Shown: positions 28,084-38,473 of the stretch, in pieces
Position numbering within the stretch: position 1 is the stretch's first letter
Layout: each line of letters starts with the position of its first letter
Source of the DNA: Herbaspirillum hiltneri N3
GTDB taxonomy: Bacteria; Pseudomonadota; Gammaproteobacteria; Burkholderiales; Burkholderiaceae_D
DNA length: 64,000 nt
Direction: 5' to 3'
Assembly (NCBI RefSeq): GCF_001267925.1
Contig: NZ_CP011409.1
Coordinates: 372,001 to 436,000, forward strand
The notes under the pieces: model-generated
The model's input: only the letters and a program-made list of their open reading frames with translations
Databases searched by the model: none
What the model was told of the DNA's origin: nothing
Made by a program: the position numbers and the translations under genes

Positions 28084-28127
28084 ACCGGCGCTGCGCCGGT
28101 GAACGGACAAACGGACAATACGGACAA
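28084..28127 (+). repeat. Hairpin plus three ACGGACAA repeats after the M61 gene
   Basis: ACCGGCG (28084-28090) and CGCCGGT (28094-28100) form a tight 7-bp hairpin. ACGGACAA then occurs at 28103, 28111 and 28120. The cluster lies between the M61 stop codon and the terminator. Confidence 0.6.
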
Positions 28128-28128
28128 T

Positions 28129-28154
28129 AAAAAACCCGCCGAAGCGGGTTTTTT
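28129..28154. terminator. Bidirectional terminator between the M61 gene and rplY
   Basis: A6-CCCGC (28129-28139), a short CGAA-type loop, then GCGGG-T6 (28144-28154). Symmetric, so it serves both convergent genes. Confidence 0.9.
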
Positions 28155-28185
28155 ATTTGCTGCTGTAGCTTTGCTGAACTGAAGA

Positions 28186-28794
28186 TTACTTCGCTTCTGC
28201 TTCGCCTGCTGCTGGCGCTGCGCCTTCAGCTTCAACCTTGCCTGCTGGTACCGAAGCGGTAGCAACTGTCAGGTTTTCTTGCGAAACGGCGGTCACGCCG
28301 TTTGGCAGCTTCAGGTCGGCCAAGTGGATCGAGTGACCGACTTCCAGCTTCGACAGATCGACGGAAACGAATTCCGGCAGATCCTTAGGCAGGCAAGAGA
28401 TGTCCAGTTCGGTCATGACGTGGCTGATGATGCCCGACGACAGCTTGACGGCCGGCGAGACTTCAGCGTTCGCGAAGTGCAGAGGCACCTTGACGTGGAT
28501 CTTTTGCGATGCATCGACGCGTTGGAAGTCAACGTGCAGAACCAGTTGCTTGTACGCGTGGACTTGGAAGTCGCGCAGCAGAACTTGTTCAACCTTGCCG
28601 TCGATTTCCAGGTCGAGGATCGACGAGTGGAAGGCTTCTTTCTTCAACGCGTGGTACAGCGCGTTGTGATCCAGAGCGATATTCAGCGGTGCAGCTGTGC
28701 CACCGTAGACGATGGCTGGTGTTTGACCAGCATTACGCAGGCGGCGGCTCGCTCCGGTCCCCTGCTCTTTGCGTGGAAATGCGATTACTTTCAT
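28186..28794 (-). CDS. rplY: 50S ribosomal protein L25 / general stress protein Ctc
   Basis: 202 residues, the long form: an L25 domain ([20 protein letters not shown], then [12 protein letters not shown]) that binds 5S rRNA, plus the C-terminal TL5 domain and an Ala/Glu-rich tail ([19 protein letters not shown]). ATG 28794 has GGAG 6 bp upstream; an ATG four codons earlier is less well placed. It follows prs, a conserved pairing in beta- and gammaproteobacteria, separated here by 146 bp with a hairpin and degenerate repeats. Confidence 0.96.
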   Translation of the reverse strand: MKVIAFPRKEQGTGASRRLRNAGQTPAIVYGGTAAPLNIALDHNALYHALKKEAFHSSILDLEIDGKVEQVLLRDFQVHAYKQLVLHVDFQRVDASQKIHVKVPLHFANAEVSPAVKLSSGIISHVMTELDISCLPKDLPEFVSVDLSKLEVGHSIHLADLKLPNGVTAVSQENLTVATASVPAGKVEAEGAAPAAGEAEAK

Positions 28795-28835
28795 GTGAAA
28801 CTCCAAAGGTTGCGGGACTTTCGTCTCGCGTTAAA

Positions 28836-28940
28836 AATCCCCCGCGACCAGGGGATTCAAGGATCCCGTCATTTGCACGACGGAATTAAAACTGAAATCT
28901 GAGCTGAATCTGAATCTAAATCCGACTCTGACTCTAAATC
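28836..28940 (-). repeat. prs-rplY spacer: hairpin and degenerate hexamer repeats
   Basis: On the minus strand, directly after the prs stop, there is a run of degenerate hexamers related to GATTTA, GAGTCA and GATTCA (28891-28940). A stem AATCCCC/GGGGATT (28851-28857 with 28836-28842) follows, with five Ts on the minus strand: a weak terminator or attenuator that would lower rplY read-through from prs. Confidence 0.55.
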
Positions 28941-29891
28941 TTATTCTGCAAACAGCGACATCACCGAGTCGCCCTTGCTGATGCGCTTGAATGTCTCGGC
29001 CAGCAGGCTGGCGCAAGTCAGTTGGCGGATCTTGCCGCAGGCCTTGGCGGCGTCCGACAATGGAATCGTGTCGGTGACGACCAGCTCGTCCAGCGGCGAA
29101 TTGGCGATGCGGTCCAGCGCCGGGCCGGACAGCACAGGGTGCGTACAGTAGGCGACGACTTTCTTGGCGCCGCGTTCTTTCAGTACTTCTGCAGCCTTGG
29201 TCAGCGTGCCGGCGGTGTCGACCATGTCATCCATGATCACGCAGTTGCGGCCTTCGACCTCACCGATGATGTTCATGACTTCCGACACGTTCGCCTTCGG
29301 GCGGCGCTTGTCGATGATCGCCAGGTCGCAGCCGAGGCGCTTCGCCAATGCACGGGCGCGCACCACGCCGCCGACGTCAGGCGACACGACCAGCAGGTCG
29401 TCGTAGTTCTTGCTCACCAGATCGCCCAGCAAAATCGGCGATGCATAAATGTTGTCGACCGGAATGTCAAAGAAGCCCTGGATCTGGTCGGCGTGCAGAT
29501 CCATGATCAGGACGCGTTCGACGCCGGCTTCCTGCAGCATGTTGGCGACGACTTTTGCCGAAATCGCAACACGGGCGGAGCGCGGACGGCGGTCCTGGCG
29601 CGCATAGCCGTAGTAAGGAATCGCGGCGGTAATGCGACCGGCCGATGCGCGCTTGAGCGCGTCGACCATGATCATGATTTCCATCAGGTTGTCGTTGGTC
29701 GGTGCGCAGGTGGACTGCAGCACGAAGACGTCTTTGCCGCGGACGTTTTCGTTGATCTCGACCATCACTTCGCCGTCGGAGAACTTCGACACATTGGCCT
29801 TGCCCAGAGGGATACCGAGTTTTTCAACGACGCCTTGCGCCAGTTCTGGATTGGCGCTGCCGGTAAAAACCATCAGGTTTTCGTTTGCCAT
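28941..29891 (-). CDS. prs: Ribose-phosphate pyrophosphokinase (PRPP synthetase)
   Basis: 316 residues, standard length. It contains [20 protein letters not shown], the ATP-binding [10 protein letters not shown] region, the [12 protein letters not shown] metal/PRPP signature and the PRPP loop [13 protein letters not shown]. It makes PRPP from ribose 5-phosphate and ATP for purine, pyrimidine, histidine and tryptophan synthesis; trpD in this window uses PRPP. A tRNA-Gln gene lies 133 bp upstream on the same strand. Confidence 0.97.
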   Translation of the reverse strand: MANENLMVFTGSANPELAQGVVEKLGIPLGKANVSKFSDGEVMVEINENVRGKDVFVLQSTCAPTNDNLMEIMIMVDALKRASAGRITAAIPYYGYARQDRRPRSARVAISAKVVANMLQEAGVERVLIMDLHADQIQGFFDIPVDNIYASPILLGDLVSKNYDDLLVVSPDVGGVVRARALAKRLGCDLAIIDKRRPKANVSEVMNIIGEVEGRNCVIMDDMVDTAGTLTKAAEVLKERGAKKVVAYCTHPVLSGPALDRIANSPLDELVVTDTIPLSDAAKACGKIRQLTCASLLAETFKRISKGDSVMSLFAE

Positions 29892-30024
29892 GTGGGTATC
29901 CCTGAATGCAATCGTTTAAAAGTCGAAAAGCCGACAATGCTTGACTGGTACAGTCTTGCGTTGGCGGCTTATCTCTTTGGCTTTTCTATTTCTTGATGGG
30001 CGCTACACTATTGCCCAAATTTAA

Positions 30025-30101
30025 TGGCAGGGGAACAAGGATTCGAACCTTGGAATGCTGGAATCAAAATCCAGTGCCTTAACCAGCTTGGCGATTCCCC
30101 T
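30025..30101 (-). tRNA. tRNA-Gln (anticodon UUG)
   Basis: On the minus strand the 77-nt sequence folds as a cloverleaf: acceptor AGGGGAA pairs with TTCCCCT, followed by discriminator G and an encoded CCA. The anticodon loop is CTGGA-TTTTGAT-TCCAG with anticodon TTG, and the T arm contains GGTTCGAATCC. Located between ispE and prs, its usual place in this group. Confidence 0.97.
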
Positions 30102-30184
30102 ACGCAATCTGCTGTTTTCCGTCGAACGATCCGCTGCGTCTCTTGCCTGCATCGTCTGTCATTCGCCGTCAAACCAATTCTTGG

Positions 30185-31054
30185 CTACGACTTTGTCAAA
30201 TGGGCGAGAGGATGTTCCTGCATCGCTTTGGCTTTCCACGCGATCCATTTTGAAGGCATCTGTTTCAGCACTTCGTCGGCCTGATGTTCATGTTCAAAAG
30301 CACAGAACACACAGGCGCCGGATCCGGTCATCCTTGCGTTTCCAAATGTCTTGAGCCACTTGATGGCTTCAGCGACAGGAGGAAACTGCTTGGCAGCCAC
30401 CACTTCTAAGTCGTTTTTTCCGAAGTCGCCGTAAAGAAGATTATGCGCTTCAGGAAAGTCCGTTATTTTGACCAGTTTCGTATCCCTTGTCAATTCCTGT
30501 GACGAAAAAATTATCGCGGTGGGAACAGACACGCCCGGTTCAATCACCACGAACCAGCAATCTGCGGTTTTCAGAGGCAAAAGGTCTTCGCCGACGCCTT
30601 GGGCGAAGGCATTGCCGCCGAACACGAAAAACGGCACGTCAGCGCCCAGCTGCAGGCCCAGCGCCATCAGTTGCGCACGGGTCAGTCCGGTTTGCCACAG
30701 ATGATTGAGCGCCATCAGCGTGGTGGCGGCGTCCGACGAGCCGCCGCCGAGGCCGCCGCCCATCGGCAATTGCTTGCGCACGGCGATGTCGGCGCCCAGC
30801 TCGGGTTTGCCGGCGGCCGCCTGCAACAGGCGCGCGGCGCGCACCACCAGGTCGGTATCGGCAGGCACGCCCGGAATATCGTTGGTGCGGCGGACGATGC
30901 CGTCGTCGCGCACTGTGAAATCCAGCGCGTCGCTACGGTCAACCAACTGGAATACCGTTTGCAGCAGGTGATAACCGTCCGCGCGACGGCCGGTCACGTG
31001 CAGGAACAGGTTCAGTTTGGCCGGGGCGGGGCAGTCGAAAAGGCTTGCTGGCAT
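30185..31054 (-). CDS. ispE: 4-diphosphocytidyl-2-C-methyl-D-erythritol kinase
   Basis: 289 residues. Start [20 protein letters not shown], then the GHMP-kinase ATP loop [14 protein letters not shown] at about 95-108 and MTGSGACVF near the C-terminus. It phosphorylates CDP-methylerythritol in the non-mevalonate isoprenoid pathway (cytoplasm). ATG 31054 begins the conserved region; an in-frame TTG at 31069 would add five residues. It lies downstream of lolB (54 bp) on the same strand, the common lolB-ispE-tRNA-prs arrangement. Confidence 0.96.
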   Translation of the reverse strand: MPASLFDCPAPAKLNLFLHVTGRRADGYHLLQTVFQLVDRSDALDFTVRDDGIVRRTNDIPGVPADTDLVVRAARLLQAAAGKPELGADIAVRKQLPMGGGLGGGSSDAATTLMALNHLWQTGLTRAQLMALGLQLGADVPFFVFGGNAFAQGVGEDLLPLKTADCWFVVIEPGVSVPTAIIFSSQELTRDTKLVKITDFPEAHNLLYGDFGKNDLEVVAAKQFPPVAEAIKWLKTFGNARMTGSGACVFCAFEHEHQADEVLKQMPSKWIAWKAKAMQEHPLAHLTKS

Positions 31055-31108
31055 GGAATGATTCTGCAAAACGGGTGGAAGGGCTTCAAAACGCCGACGA
31101 CTTCCTTG

Positions 31109-31744
31109 TTATTGGATGCCGGCGGCTTTCCAGCTGTCGATCACGATACGGATGGCGACCGGACCGGCCTGTTTGGTTTCACGCGCCAGATCGATGCGTT
31201 TCGGGTGGTTTGCGGCAGTGTTGGCCGCACCATCCTGCCATTCGCCATAGTTGAGGTTCCAGCCGTCGCGGGTGGTGAAACGTACGGTGTCGGCTGCAGG
31301 CTGCGCCGTAAACAGTTTGCCATCGGCGCCGCGTCCGAAGCCTTGCAGCCAGTCGCGCAGGCCGGAGATCGGCAAGGGCCAGCCCAAGGCCTGTTCGGTG
31401 AGGATGTCGACATCGGTTGCGGTCATCGGGGGCTTGCCCGATTGTGTCAATACGGCAATGCAGGGCTTGATGTCGATCACGGCCAGGGTCTGGCCGAGCG
31501 GCGACAGCAGGGTCACCACCACGTGGCGTGCGCTCTGGTTCCAGGTGAAGCTGCCGTGTACGGCCTGGTCGCGCCCGTCCTGTTCATAGCGCACCGACAG
31601 CCGGCCGCCGAGATCGATGGCGTCGCTGTAGCGGCGCTCCAGCGCCGGACCGTTGTCCCTCGCGTCTTGCGGTGCAAGGCCGGCGCAGCCGGCGATCAGC
31701 AGCACCAGTCCGGCCGTGGCCGCATAGTTGAAAAATCGCTTCAT
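31109..31744 (-). CDS. lolB: Outer-membrane lipoprotein LolB
   Basis: 211 residues. Lipoprotein signal with lipobox IAGC (Cys20). The mature domain carries LGGRLSVRYEQDGRDQAVHG and FTWNQSARHVVVTLLSPLGQ, the LolB beta-barrel start, then LGWPLPISGLRDWLQG. LolB receives lipoproteins from LolA and inserts them in the outer membrane. It sits between a TPR lipoprotein gene upstream and ispE downstream. Confidence 0.93.
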   Translation of the reverse strand: MKRFFNYAATAGLVLLIAGCAGLAPQDARDNGPALERRYSDAIDLGGRLSVRYEQDGRDQAVHGSFTWNQSARHVVVTLLSPLGQTLAVIDIKPCIAVLTQSGKPPMTATDVDILTEQALGWPLPISGLRDWLQGFGRGADGKLFTAQPAADTVRFTTRDGWNLNYGEWQDGAANTAANHPKRIDLARETKQAGPVAIRIVIDSWKAAGIQ

Positions 31745-31789
31745 GAGTGGTAACCGTGTCCTTGCCTCAGCATTGAATCGCCGCCGGCA

Positions 31790-33592
31790 TCACAACTGCA
31801 CCTTGAGGCGATCCAGCGTGCTCTTCAGGACGTCGTTCTTCGGATCTTTCGACTGGGCTTCGCGCCACAGGCGTTTGGCTTCGTCTTGCTTGCCGCGCGC
31901 CCACAGGATTTCGCCGAGGTGGATGCCGATTTCCGGATCGGGGCGCAGGCCGTAGGCGCGGCGCAATTCCTTTTCGGCCTCGTCGAGATTGCCCAGGCGG
32001 AATTCGGCCCAGCCCAGGCTATCGGCGATGAAAGCGTCTTCCGGCGCCAGCTGCACGGCTTTCTTGATCAGCGCGACTGCTTCCGGCAGGCGGATATTGC
32101 GATCGGCGAACGAATAGCCGAGCGCGTTATACGCGTGCTGGTTGTTGGGGGCCAGTTCGATGATCTTGCGCAGCGCGGTTTCCATGTCCTTGTAGTTGCC
32201 GGTCTTGTCGGTGGCCATGGCGTAGTCGTACAGCAGGTCGGTGCTTTCCGGGAAGCGCTTGAGTCCGGCCGACAGCACGTCGGCGGCGTCCTGGTAGCGT
32301 TCGCTGTCACGCAGGATCTGCGCTTCGCCCTGGATCAACTGCAATTGCTCGCGGTCGTTGCCGGCTTCGGACTGCGCCTGCTGCAATACGGCCCGGGCGC
32401 CGTTGATGTCGCCGCGCTTGGCCAGCAACTGGCCGCGACGGATTTGCACGTTGACGTAGGCTTCGCCCGGTTCGACCTGCTCCAGCCATTTCAGCGCGGC
32501 CGGGATGTCGTTGCGTTCCTCGGCGATCTGCGACAGCAACAGCAGCGCCTGGGTCGGGTCGCGCTCATCTTCGGGCTGGGTGGCAAGCACCTGAAGGTAG
32601 CGCTTGAGATAAGTCTCTGCTTCCGGCAGACGATTGGTCTGGACGTTCAGGATGCCCAGCGCGAACAGTGTCGTCAGATCTTCCTGATCGTCTTTCAGCA
32701 GCGTCTGGAACTGGCTGCGCGCCTGTTCGAACTGCTTCTGTTCAACCAGGCCGCGCGCATAGGCGACACGGACTTCGCGTGCGTCGGGATACTTCTTCAG
32801 GAAATCAGCCACCAGCTTCATGGCTTCCGTCGGATCCTGGGTGACTTGCGCCAGCGTCAGGATCGCCAGCTCGGAATCCGGCTTGAGCTTGAGCGCCTGG
32901 TTGGCTTCCTCGCGTGCGCGCACCGCATCGCGGTTGGCGAATGCGCCTTGCGACAGCGCCAGGTGGGTTTCGATCAGCGCCGGATACGGTGCGGTCACTG
33001 CCTGCAGGATATTGAATGCAGCGGTCTTGTCGCGCGCACGGCTCAGCAGACGCTGGATTTGCAGGATCATCGGGCCGCGCGCCTGTGGCGCCGCTTCGGC
33101 CAGGCGTTGTGTCAGCAGGGGCTGGATTTCGCCGATGTTGTCGCCCAACATGATCAGGCCGAGGTAATTTTGCAGCGCTTCATCCGAGTGCGGCGCCAGT
33201 TCGGTCCACAGGCGTACGGCGGCCAGCGCTTCATTGGGGCGGCGCGCAGCGAGGGCGATTTCAGCGGCGCGCTTGGCCAGGCGCGGATCGCGGGTTTGTT
33301 GCGCCGTGCCCAGCAGGGTCACGTAAGCCGCTTGCCACTGGCCGCGCTGGAAAGCGATTTCCGAGCTGAGGATTTTGAACAGGATTTCTTCGCTGAGCTC
33401 GACCGGCGGCACGACGTCTTCAGGTTGCTGGGCCTTGGCCTTCGCTTGTCCCTTGCGCGCCGGCGAGGCCTTGACCAGAGTTTGTTTCTTGCCGCTCGCA
33501 ACGGGAGCCGCATCGGTCTCGCTGGGTTGCTGCAGGCTTGCACATGCGGAAAGCATGAGGGAGAGCGTTACAATGGCGAGAGGTTTTTTCAA
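31790..33592 (-). CDS. TPR-repeat outer-membrane lipoprotein
   Basis: 600 residues. A lipoprotein signal (MKKPLAIVTLSLMLSAC) is obtained only if translation starts at TTG 33592, which has an AGGA ahead; the in-frame ATG 19 codons upstream would bury the signal. After an Ala/Lys/Pro-rich linker the protein is a series of tetratricopeptide repeats (e.g. AYNALGYSFADRNIRLPEA; DSLGWAEFRLGNLDEAEKE). Such large TPR lipoproteins upstream of lolB are conserved in betaproteobacteria and are presumed envelope assembly scaffolds; the partner is unknown. Confidence 0.85.
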   Translation of the reverse strand: MKKPLAIVTLSLMLSACASLQQPSETDAAPVASGKKQTLVKASPARKGQAKAKAQQPEDVVPPVELSEEILFKILSSEIAFQRGQWQAAYVTLLGTAQQTRDPRLAKRAAEIALAARRPNEALAAVRLWTELAPHSDEALQNYLGLIMLGDNIGEIQPLLTQRLAEAAPQARGPMILQIQRLLSRARDKTAAFNILQAVTAPYPALIETHLALSQGAFANRDAVRAREEANQALKLKPDSELAILTLAQVTQDPTEAMKLVADFLKKYPDAREVRVAYARGLVEQKQFEQARSQFQTLLKDDQEDLTTLFALGILNVQTNRLPEAETYLKRYLQVLATQPEDERDPTQALLLLSQIAEERNDIPAALKWLEQVEPGEAYVNVQIRRGQLLAKRGDINGARAVLQQAQSEAGNDREQLQLIQGEAQILRDSERYQDAADVLSAGLKRFPESTDLLYDYAMATDKTGNYKDMETALRKIIELAPNNQHAYNALGYSFADRNIRLPEAVALIKKAVQLAPEDAFIADSLGWAEFRLGNLDEAEKELRRAYGLRPDPEIGIHLGEILWARGKQDEAKRLWREAQSKDPKNDVLKSTLDRLKVQL

Positions 33593-33815
33593 GTGTAATC
33601 CTGAGTAATCTGGAAATAGTCCGGCAAGAACGAACAGGCGGGCAGGCAAATATTAATTTTACGCTCAACCGCGTGTTTCTTGGTGTAAGCGAGTGTAAAC
33701 CATCCGCCTGCATCTGCTCTATCATAGCCGTCTTGCGCTTATTCGCCTGTGTCCGCTTTCATTCGCCGCTTGTCTTCTTAACAGTCAGCTCAGTCCAGCC
33801 AAAAGTCATCGTTCC

Positions 33816-34646
33816 ATGCCCGAATTACCAGAAGTAGAAGTCACCCGGCGCGGCGTCGCTCCCCATCTCGAGGGGCAGACGGTTGCGGGAGTGGTGACGC
33901 GCCACAGCGGATTGCGCTGGCCGTTTCCCTCCGACCTGAACGAACGGCTGGCCGGACACGTCATCCGCTCAACCGGGCGGCGCGGGAAATACCTGCTGAT
34001 CAATTTCGACCACGGCACGCTGATCGTGCATCTTGGCATGTCGGGGCATCTGCGTGTTCTGCCGCCGGGCATCGCGCCGCAAAAGCACGATCACTTCGAT
34101 CTCGTGGTGGGCAAGCCGGTCAGGAACATCATGCGCATGACCGATCCGCGCCGTTTCGGCGCCGTGCTGTGGCACGACAACGCCGACGGCGACATTGAAG
34201 AGCACATGCTGCTGCGCGGTCTCGGCCTGGAGCCGCTGGAAGACAAATTCTCCGCGCGCGAGCTGCATCGCCAGACGCGCAACCGCAGTGCGCCGATCAA
34301 GCAAGTGCTGCTGGCCGGCGACATCGTCGTCGGCGTCGGCAACATCTATGCGTCGGAAAGCCTGTTCAAGGCCGGCATCAATCCCAAGACCGCGGCCGGA
34401 AGAATCAGCCTGCCGCGCTATGAAAAGCTGGTGGTCGCGATCCGCGAAACGCTGGCCGCCGCCATCGAGCAGGGCGGCAGCAGCCTGCGCGATTTCATTG
34501 CCGTCAACGGGCAATCGGGATATTTCCAGCAGAGCTATTTCGTCTACAACCGTACCGGCCTGGCTTGCCGTATCTGCACTACACCGATCCGCCAGATCAA
34601 GCAGGGCCAGCGTTCCACTTTCTACTGCGTGGTCTGCCAGCGATGA
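33816..34646 (+). CDS. mutM: Formamidopyrimidine-DNA glycosylase (Fpg)
   Basis: 276 residues. It begins [13 protein letters not shown]; after removal of Met, Pro1 and Glu2 are the catalytic residues. Also visible are the H2TH region ([19 protein letters not shown]) and the C-terminal zinc finger [17 protein letters not shown]...CVVC. It removes 8-oxoguanine and formamidopyrimidines from DNA. It overlaps mutY by ATGA, so both enzymes of the 8-oxoguanine defence are co-translated. It is divergent from the TPR lipoprotein gene. Confidence 0.97.
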   Translation: MPELPEVEVTRRGVAPHLEGQTVAGVVTRHSGLRWPFPSDLNERLAGHVIRSTGRRGKYLLINFDHGTLIVHLGMSGHLRVLPPGIAPQKHDHFDLVVGKPVRNIMRMTDPRRFGAVLWHDNADGDIEEHMLLRGLGLEPLEDKFSARELHRQTRNRSAPIKQVLLAGDIVVGVGNIYASESLFKAGINPKTAAGRISLPRYEKLVVAIRETLAAAIEQGGSSLRDFIAVNGQSGYFQQSYFVYNRTGLACRICTTPIRQIKQGQRSTFYCVVCQR

Positions 34647-35770
34647 AACGCGTCCTCAACAGCAACGAGGCGGCGCAGGATTTCGCCGACCCGACATTCT
34701 CGGAGGCAGTGATCGACTGGCAGAAGCAGCACGGCCGCCATGCCCTGCCTTGGCAAAACACGCGCGACGCCTATCGCATCTGGCTGTCGGAAATCATGCT
34801 GCAGCAGACGCAGGTGACGGCGGTGATTCCGTACTATCAGAAATTCCTGCAGAGTTTTCCGACCGTCGAGAGTCTCGCGGCGGCGCCGTCCGAAGCCGTG
34901 ATGGCGCACTGGAGCGGACTCGGCTACTACACCCGCGCACGCAACCTGCATCGCTGCGCGCAGCGCGTGACGGCGGAATACGGCGGGCGCTTCCCGGATG
35001 ATCCAGAATTGCTGGCGGACTTGCCGGGCATCGGCCGTTCAACGGCGGCGGCGATCGCTGCATTCTCCTACGGCAAGCGCGCCGCAATTTTGGACGGCAA
35101 CGTCAAGCGCGTCTTTGCGCGCGTGTTCGGCGTGGAAGGTTTTCCCGGCGCCAAGGCGGTGGAAGATCAATTGTGGCGGCGTGCAGTGGCGCTGCTGCCG
35201 CAGGCCGGCATGGAATCCGGAATGGAAGCTTACACGCAGGGATTGATGGATCTCGGCGCGACCTTGTGCGTGCGCGGCAAGCCGGCTTGCGACCGCTGTC
35301 CGCTGGCGCCGCGTTGCGTGGCGCTGGCAACCGGCCGCACCGCTGAACTGCCGGTGCGCAAGCCGAAGAAGGCAGTGCCGGAAAAAGAAACCATGATGCT
35401 GGTCATCAGCGAAGGCAATGACGTGTTGCTGGAGCAGCGTCCCGACAGCGGCATCTGGGGCGGCTTGCTGTCCTTGCCCGAATTGCCGCCGAGTCCGGAT
35501 GCGGATGCCTTCGGCGCTGCAGTGGAGAGCGCGCTGCAAGGGTTCGGCGCCATCGCGGCTTGCCGCAAACTGCAGCCGTTCTCGCACGTCTTTACGCATT
35601 TCAAGCTGCACATTTCCCCGTACCAAGTGGTGCTGGAGAAGCGCCGTCCGCACGTCGCGGAATCGGGCCATGTCTGGTATCCGATTGCGCAGCTGGCCGA
35701 CGCGCCGTTGCCGGCGCCGGTCAAGAAATTACTGTTGGGCGTATTGCAGGCCGACGACTTGCTGAGCTGA
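34643..35770 (+). CDS. mutY: A/G-specific adenine DNA glycosylase
   Basis: 375 residues. The catalytic Glu lies in [10 protein letters not shown], the helix-hairpin-helix is [15 protein letters not shown], and the 4Fe-4S loop is [17 protein letters not shown] (C-x6-C-x2-C-x5-C). The C-terminal NUDIX-like domain (about 245-370) recognises 8-oxoguanine. It removes adenine mispaired with 8-oxoG. ATG 34643 overlaps the mutM stop (ATGA). Convergent with rapZ, 35 bp apart. Confidence 0.97.
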   Translation: MKRVLNSNEAAQDFADPTFSEAVIDWQKQHGRHALPWQNTRDAYRIWLSEIMLQQTQVTAVIPYYQKFLQSFPTVESLAAAPSEAVMAHWSGLGYYTRARNLHRCAQRVTAEYGGRFPDDPELLADLPGIGRSTAAAIAAFSYGKRAAILDGNVKRVFARVFGVEGFPGAKAVEDQLWRRAVALLPQAGMESGMEAYTQGLMDLGATLCVRGKPACDRCPLAPRCVALATGRTAELPVRKPKKAVPEKETMMLVISEGNDVLLEQRPDSGIWGGLLSLPELPPSPDADAFGAAVESALQGFGAIAACRKLQPFSHVFTHFKLHISPYQVVLEKRRPHVAESGHVWYPIAQLADAPLPAPVKKLLLGVLQADDLLS

Positions 35771-35805
35771 CGTCGTCGCAGGGAGGAAAAAAAAGGGGGG
35801 CAGCG

Positions 35806-36669
35806 TCAGCTGAGCTGGCGATGCCGCACCACCACATTTTCCTGTGCAGAAAAATGTTTTGCCAGTTGCTCGACGATGTACACCGAGCGATGCTGGCCGC
35901 CGGTGCAGCCAATGGCCACGGTGAGATAGCTGCGGTTATCGCGCTTGAACGACGGCAGCCACTTTTCAACGAAGTTGCGGATGTCGCCGAGCAGATCCTG
36001 CACCGCAGGCAAATTTTCCAGGAACTCGATCACCGGCGCATCGCGCCCGGTCAACGGCCGCAGACTCAGGTCGTAATGCGGATTGGGCAGCATGCGCACG
36101 TCGAACACCAGGTCGGCGTCGAGCGGCACGCCGAATTTGAAGGCGAAGGATTCGAACAGTACCGTCAGGCTGGCAGGGCTCGTGTCGATCAGATCGCGAA
36201 TCCAGGCGCGTAATTTGTTGGCGCTCAGGTTGGAGGTGTCGATCACATGGCCGAGTCCTTCGATCACGCTCAGCATTTCGCGCTCCTTGTGGATGCACTC
36301 GGTCAGCGTCATGCGATCGGTCGGATTCTGATTGGGCAGCAGCCGATGCGACAGCGGATGGCTGCGGCGCGTTTCAGAAAAACGCGTGATCAGCGATTCG
36401 GTGGTAGCGGTCAGGAAGAACACCTTGACGTCATGGCCCTGGTCTTTCAGCCACTGGATATCGGGACCGAGGCCGGCCAGCGAGTCGGCGCTGCGCGCGT
36501 CGGTGGCCACCGCCATGGTGTCATCGCCTTCTTTCAGGCGCGTTTCCACCAAGTCTCGCAGCAAGGCAGGCGGTAAATTGTCGACGCAAAAATACCCGGC
36601 GTCTTCCAGTACATGGAGAGCCACCGATTTGCCGGAGCCGGATATGCCGGTAATAAGAACGATACGCAT
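35806..36669 (-). CDS. rapZ: RNase adapter protein RapZ / nucleotide-binding protein
   Basis: 287 residues. Walker A GISGSGKS (8-15), VDNLPPALL, and the C-terminal [17 protein letters not shown] region that in E. coli binds RNA and small-molecule ligand. RapZ guides RNase E to the GlmZ small RNA in enterobacteria and senses glucosamine-6-phosphate; the role in betaproteobacteria is less clear because GlmZ is not known there. It is downstream of hprK and ptsN on the same strand. Confidence 0.95.
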   Translation of the reverse strand: MRIVLITGISGSGKSVALHVLEDAGYFCVDNLPPALLRDLVETRLKEGDDTMAVATDARSADSLAGLGPDIQWLKDQGHDVKVFFLTATTESLITRFSETRRSHPLSHRLLPNQNPTDRMTLTECIHKEREMLSVIEGLGHVIDTSNLSANKLRAWIRDLIDTSPASLTVLFESFAFKFGVPLDADLVFDVRMLPNPHYDLSLRPLTGRDAPVIEFLENLPAVQDLLGDIRNFVEKWLPSFKRDNRSYLTVAIGCTGGQHRSVYIVEQLAKHFSAQENVVVRHRQLS

Positions 36670-36791
36670 GAGTAGGATGATACCCCAAGCCGGAATATGG
36701 GTCAGTGTCTTGTCAGCTTAACGCGCTACCCGTTTGTCTGCACGCGGCTCAGGGAATCTTTACCTGGATTTATTGCAATTCTCTTGGCGGT

Positions 36792-37730
36792 TCATTCGCC
36801 GTTCATCGCCTTGCGCTGGCGATCGATGAATTCCTTGAGGGTGTCGATGCCGCGCAACTGGAGGATGGTGTTGCGCACCGCCGCTTCCAGCAGCACCGCG
36901 ATATTGCGGCCGGCCGCCACCGGGATGACAACTTTGCGGATCGGCAAGCCGAGTACATCTTCAAATTGCGCGTCGAGCGGCAGGCGCTCGTAATTTTCTT
37001 CCAGCGTACTGCGGCGGACAAGATGCACGATCAGCTTCAGGCGCATTTTGCGGCGCACCGCGGTTTCGCCGAAGATCGCCTTGATGTCGAGCAGGCCGAG
37101 GCCACGCACTTCCAGCAAGTTTTGCAGCAGCGGCGGACAGCGGCCCTCGATCATGTTGGGGGCGATGCGTGCGAATTCGACGGCGTCATCGGCCACCAGG
37201 CCGTGGCTGCGGGAAATCAGTTCCAGGCCCAGTTCGCTTTTGCCCAGTCCCGATTCGCCGGTGATCAGCACGCCCACGCCGAGCACGTCCATGAAGACGC
37301 CGTGCATGGTGATTTGCTGCGCCAGTTTCTTGGACAGGTAGACGCGCAGGTAGTCGATGACTTGCGCGGCCGGCAGCGGCGTCGAGAACAGCGGGATGTT
37401 TTTTTCGTCGCAGATTGCCAGGATGTCGGGCGGCGTCGCCAGACCTTGGGCGATGATGAAGGCGGGCGGTTCGCCGGCGACCAGTTCTGCGGTCTGGTAT
37501 GCGCGAGAAGTGTTCGAAAGGCGCTGGTAGTACTCGGTTTCCTGATGGCCGAAGACCTGGATACGGCCGGGGTGGATCAGGTTAAGGTGACCGACCTGGT
37601 CGGCGGCCGATGCGGCGTCGCCGGAGATCAGGCGTTCGCCGCCGGGGAAGCCGGCAAACCAGCCCAGTTGCAGCGATTCGCGATTTTCTTCATACAGTTG
37701 CTGTATCGACAATGCGGTAAATGAAGGCAT
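36792..37730 (-). CDS. hprK: HPr kinase/phosphorylase
   Basis: 312 residues. The N-terminal domain is followed by the P-loop GESGLGKS (about 155) within [20 protein letters not shown] and the family signature [16 protein letters not shown]. It phosphorylates HPr on serine. In betaproteobacteria HprK accompanies a regulatory phosphotransferase system that often lacks sugar permeases. It lies between ptsN (93 bp upstream) and rapZ (122 bp downstream). Confidence 0.96.
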   Translation of the reverse strand: MPSFTALSIQQLYEENRESLQLGWFAGFPGGERLISGDAASAADQVGHLNLIHPGRIQVFGHQETEYYQRLSNTSRAYQTAELVAGEPPAFIIAQGLATPPDILAICDEKNIPLFSTPLPAAQVIDYLRVYLSKKLAQQITMHGVFMDVLGVGVLITGESGLGKSELGLELISRSHGLVADDAVEFARIAPNMIEGRCPPLLQNLLEVRGLGLLDIKAIFGETAVRRKMRLKLIVHLVRRSTLEENYERLPLDAQFEDVLGLPIRKVVIPVAAGRNIAVLLEAAVRNTILQLRGIDTLKEFIDRQRKAMNGE

Positions 37731-37823
37731 GGTTCTCCGATTCCGATAGGGCGGTCGTTGGCGTGGTTGAGCTGTATGAGCAAGCGGTGCGAAAACATCG
37801 CATCGTTCGTCGCAACGCTTCGT

Positions 37824-38297
37824 TTAGTTGGTTTTTTCCAGCGACGGCTGCCAGGTCACCAGGCGCGAATAGACCGACGCCTGGTCGGGGTCGGCGATCA
37901 AGTCATTGCGGAAGGCGTTGTCCGAAAACATCTCTGCAATTTCGGACAGGATTTCCAGATGCTGCTGGGTGACGTTGTCGGGAATGAGCAGGAAGATCAG
38001 CAGCTTGACCGGCTCGCCGTCGGGCGACTCGAAAGGAATCGGCTCGGCCAGGCGCATGAACAGCGCCAGCGGTGCTTTCAGTCCCTTGATACGGCCGTGC
38101 GGCACGGCGACGCCATGGCCCAGTCCTGTCGAGCCGAGTCGTTCGCGTGCAAACAGGTTTTCGGAAACCGTCGAGCGGGCGATGCCGCTGTTGTTTTCAA
38201 AGGTAAGTCCGGCTTGTTCGAATGCTCGTTTTTTGCTGGAGACTTCTAGATCCAGAATGACGTTCTCTGGAGACAGGATTTTTGCAAGATTTGTCAT
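37824..38297 (-). CDS. ptsN: Nitrogen-PTS EIIA component (EIIANtr)
   Basis: 157 residues. The phosphorylated histidine is His67 in GHGVAVPHGRIKG; LAKILSPENVILDLEVSSKK is the usual start. EIIANtr regulates potassium and nitrogen/carbon balance by protein-protein contacts. In many proteobacteria rpoN and hpf precede ptsN; here the upstream neighbour is pagP, 176 bp away. Confidence 0.95.
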   Translation of the reverse strand: MTNLAKILSPENVILDLEVSSKKRAFEQAGLTFENNSGIARSTVSENLFARERLGSTGLGHGVAVPHGRIKGLKAPLALFMRLAEPIPFESPDGEPVKLLIFLLIPDNVTQQHLEILSEIAEMFSDNAFRNDLIADPDQASVYSRLVTWQPSLEKTN

Positions 38298-38473
38298 GAC
38301 ACAAAAGAAGGCGCTAGATAGGCTTTTGTGCAGGATTATAGGCTTCTTTGGGAGTTACGCAATGAATTCCGGTGTTGCTCCAATGCAAACAACAGTATTG
38401 CCGGAAAGAAGCTCCGCAAGCTGCCGCAGCGGCGCGACAGGCTTGCTTTTCAGACGAAAAGGCCTGACCGAAA

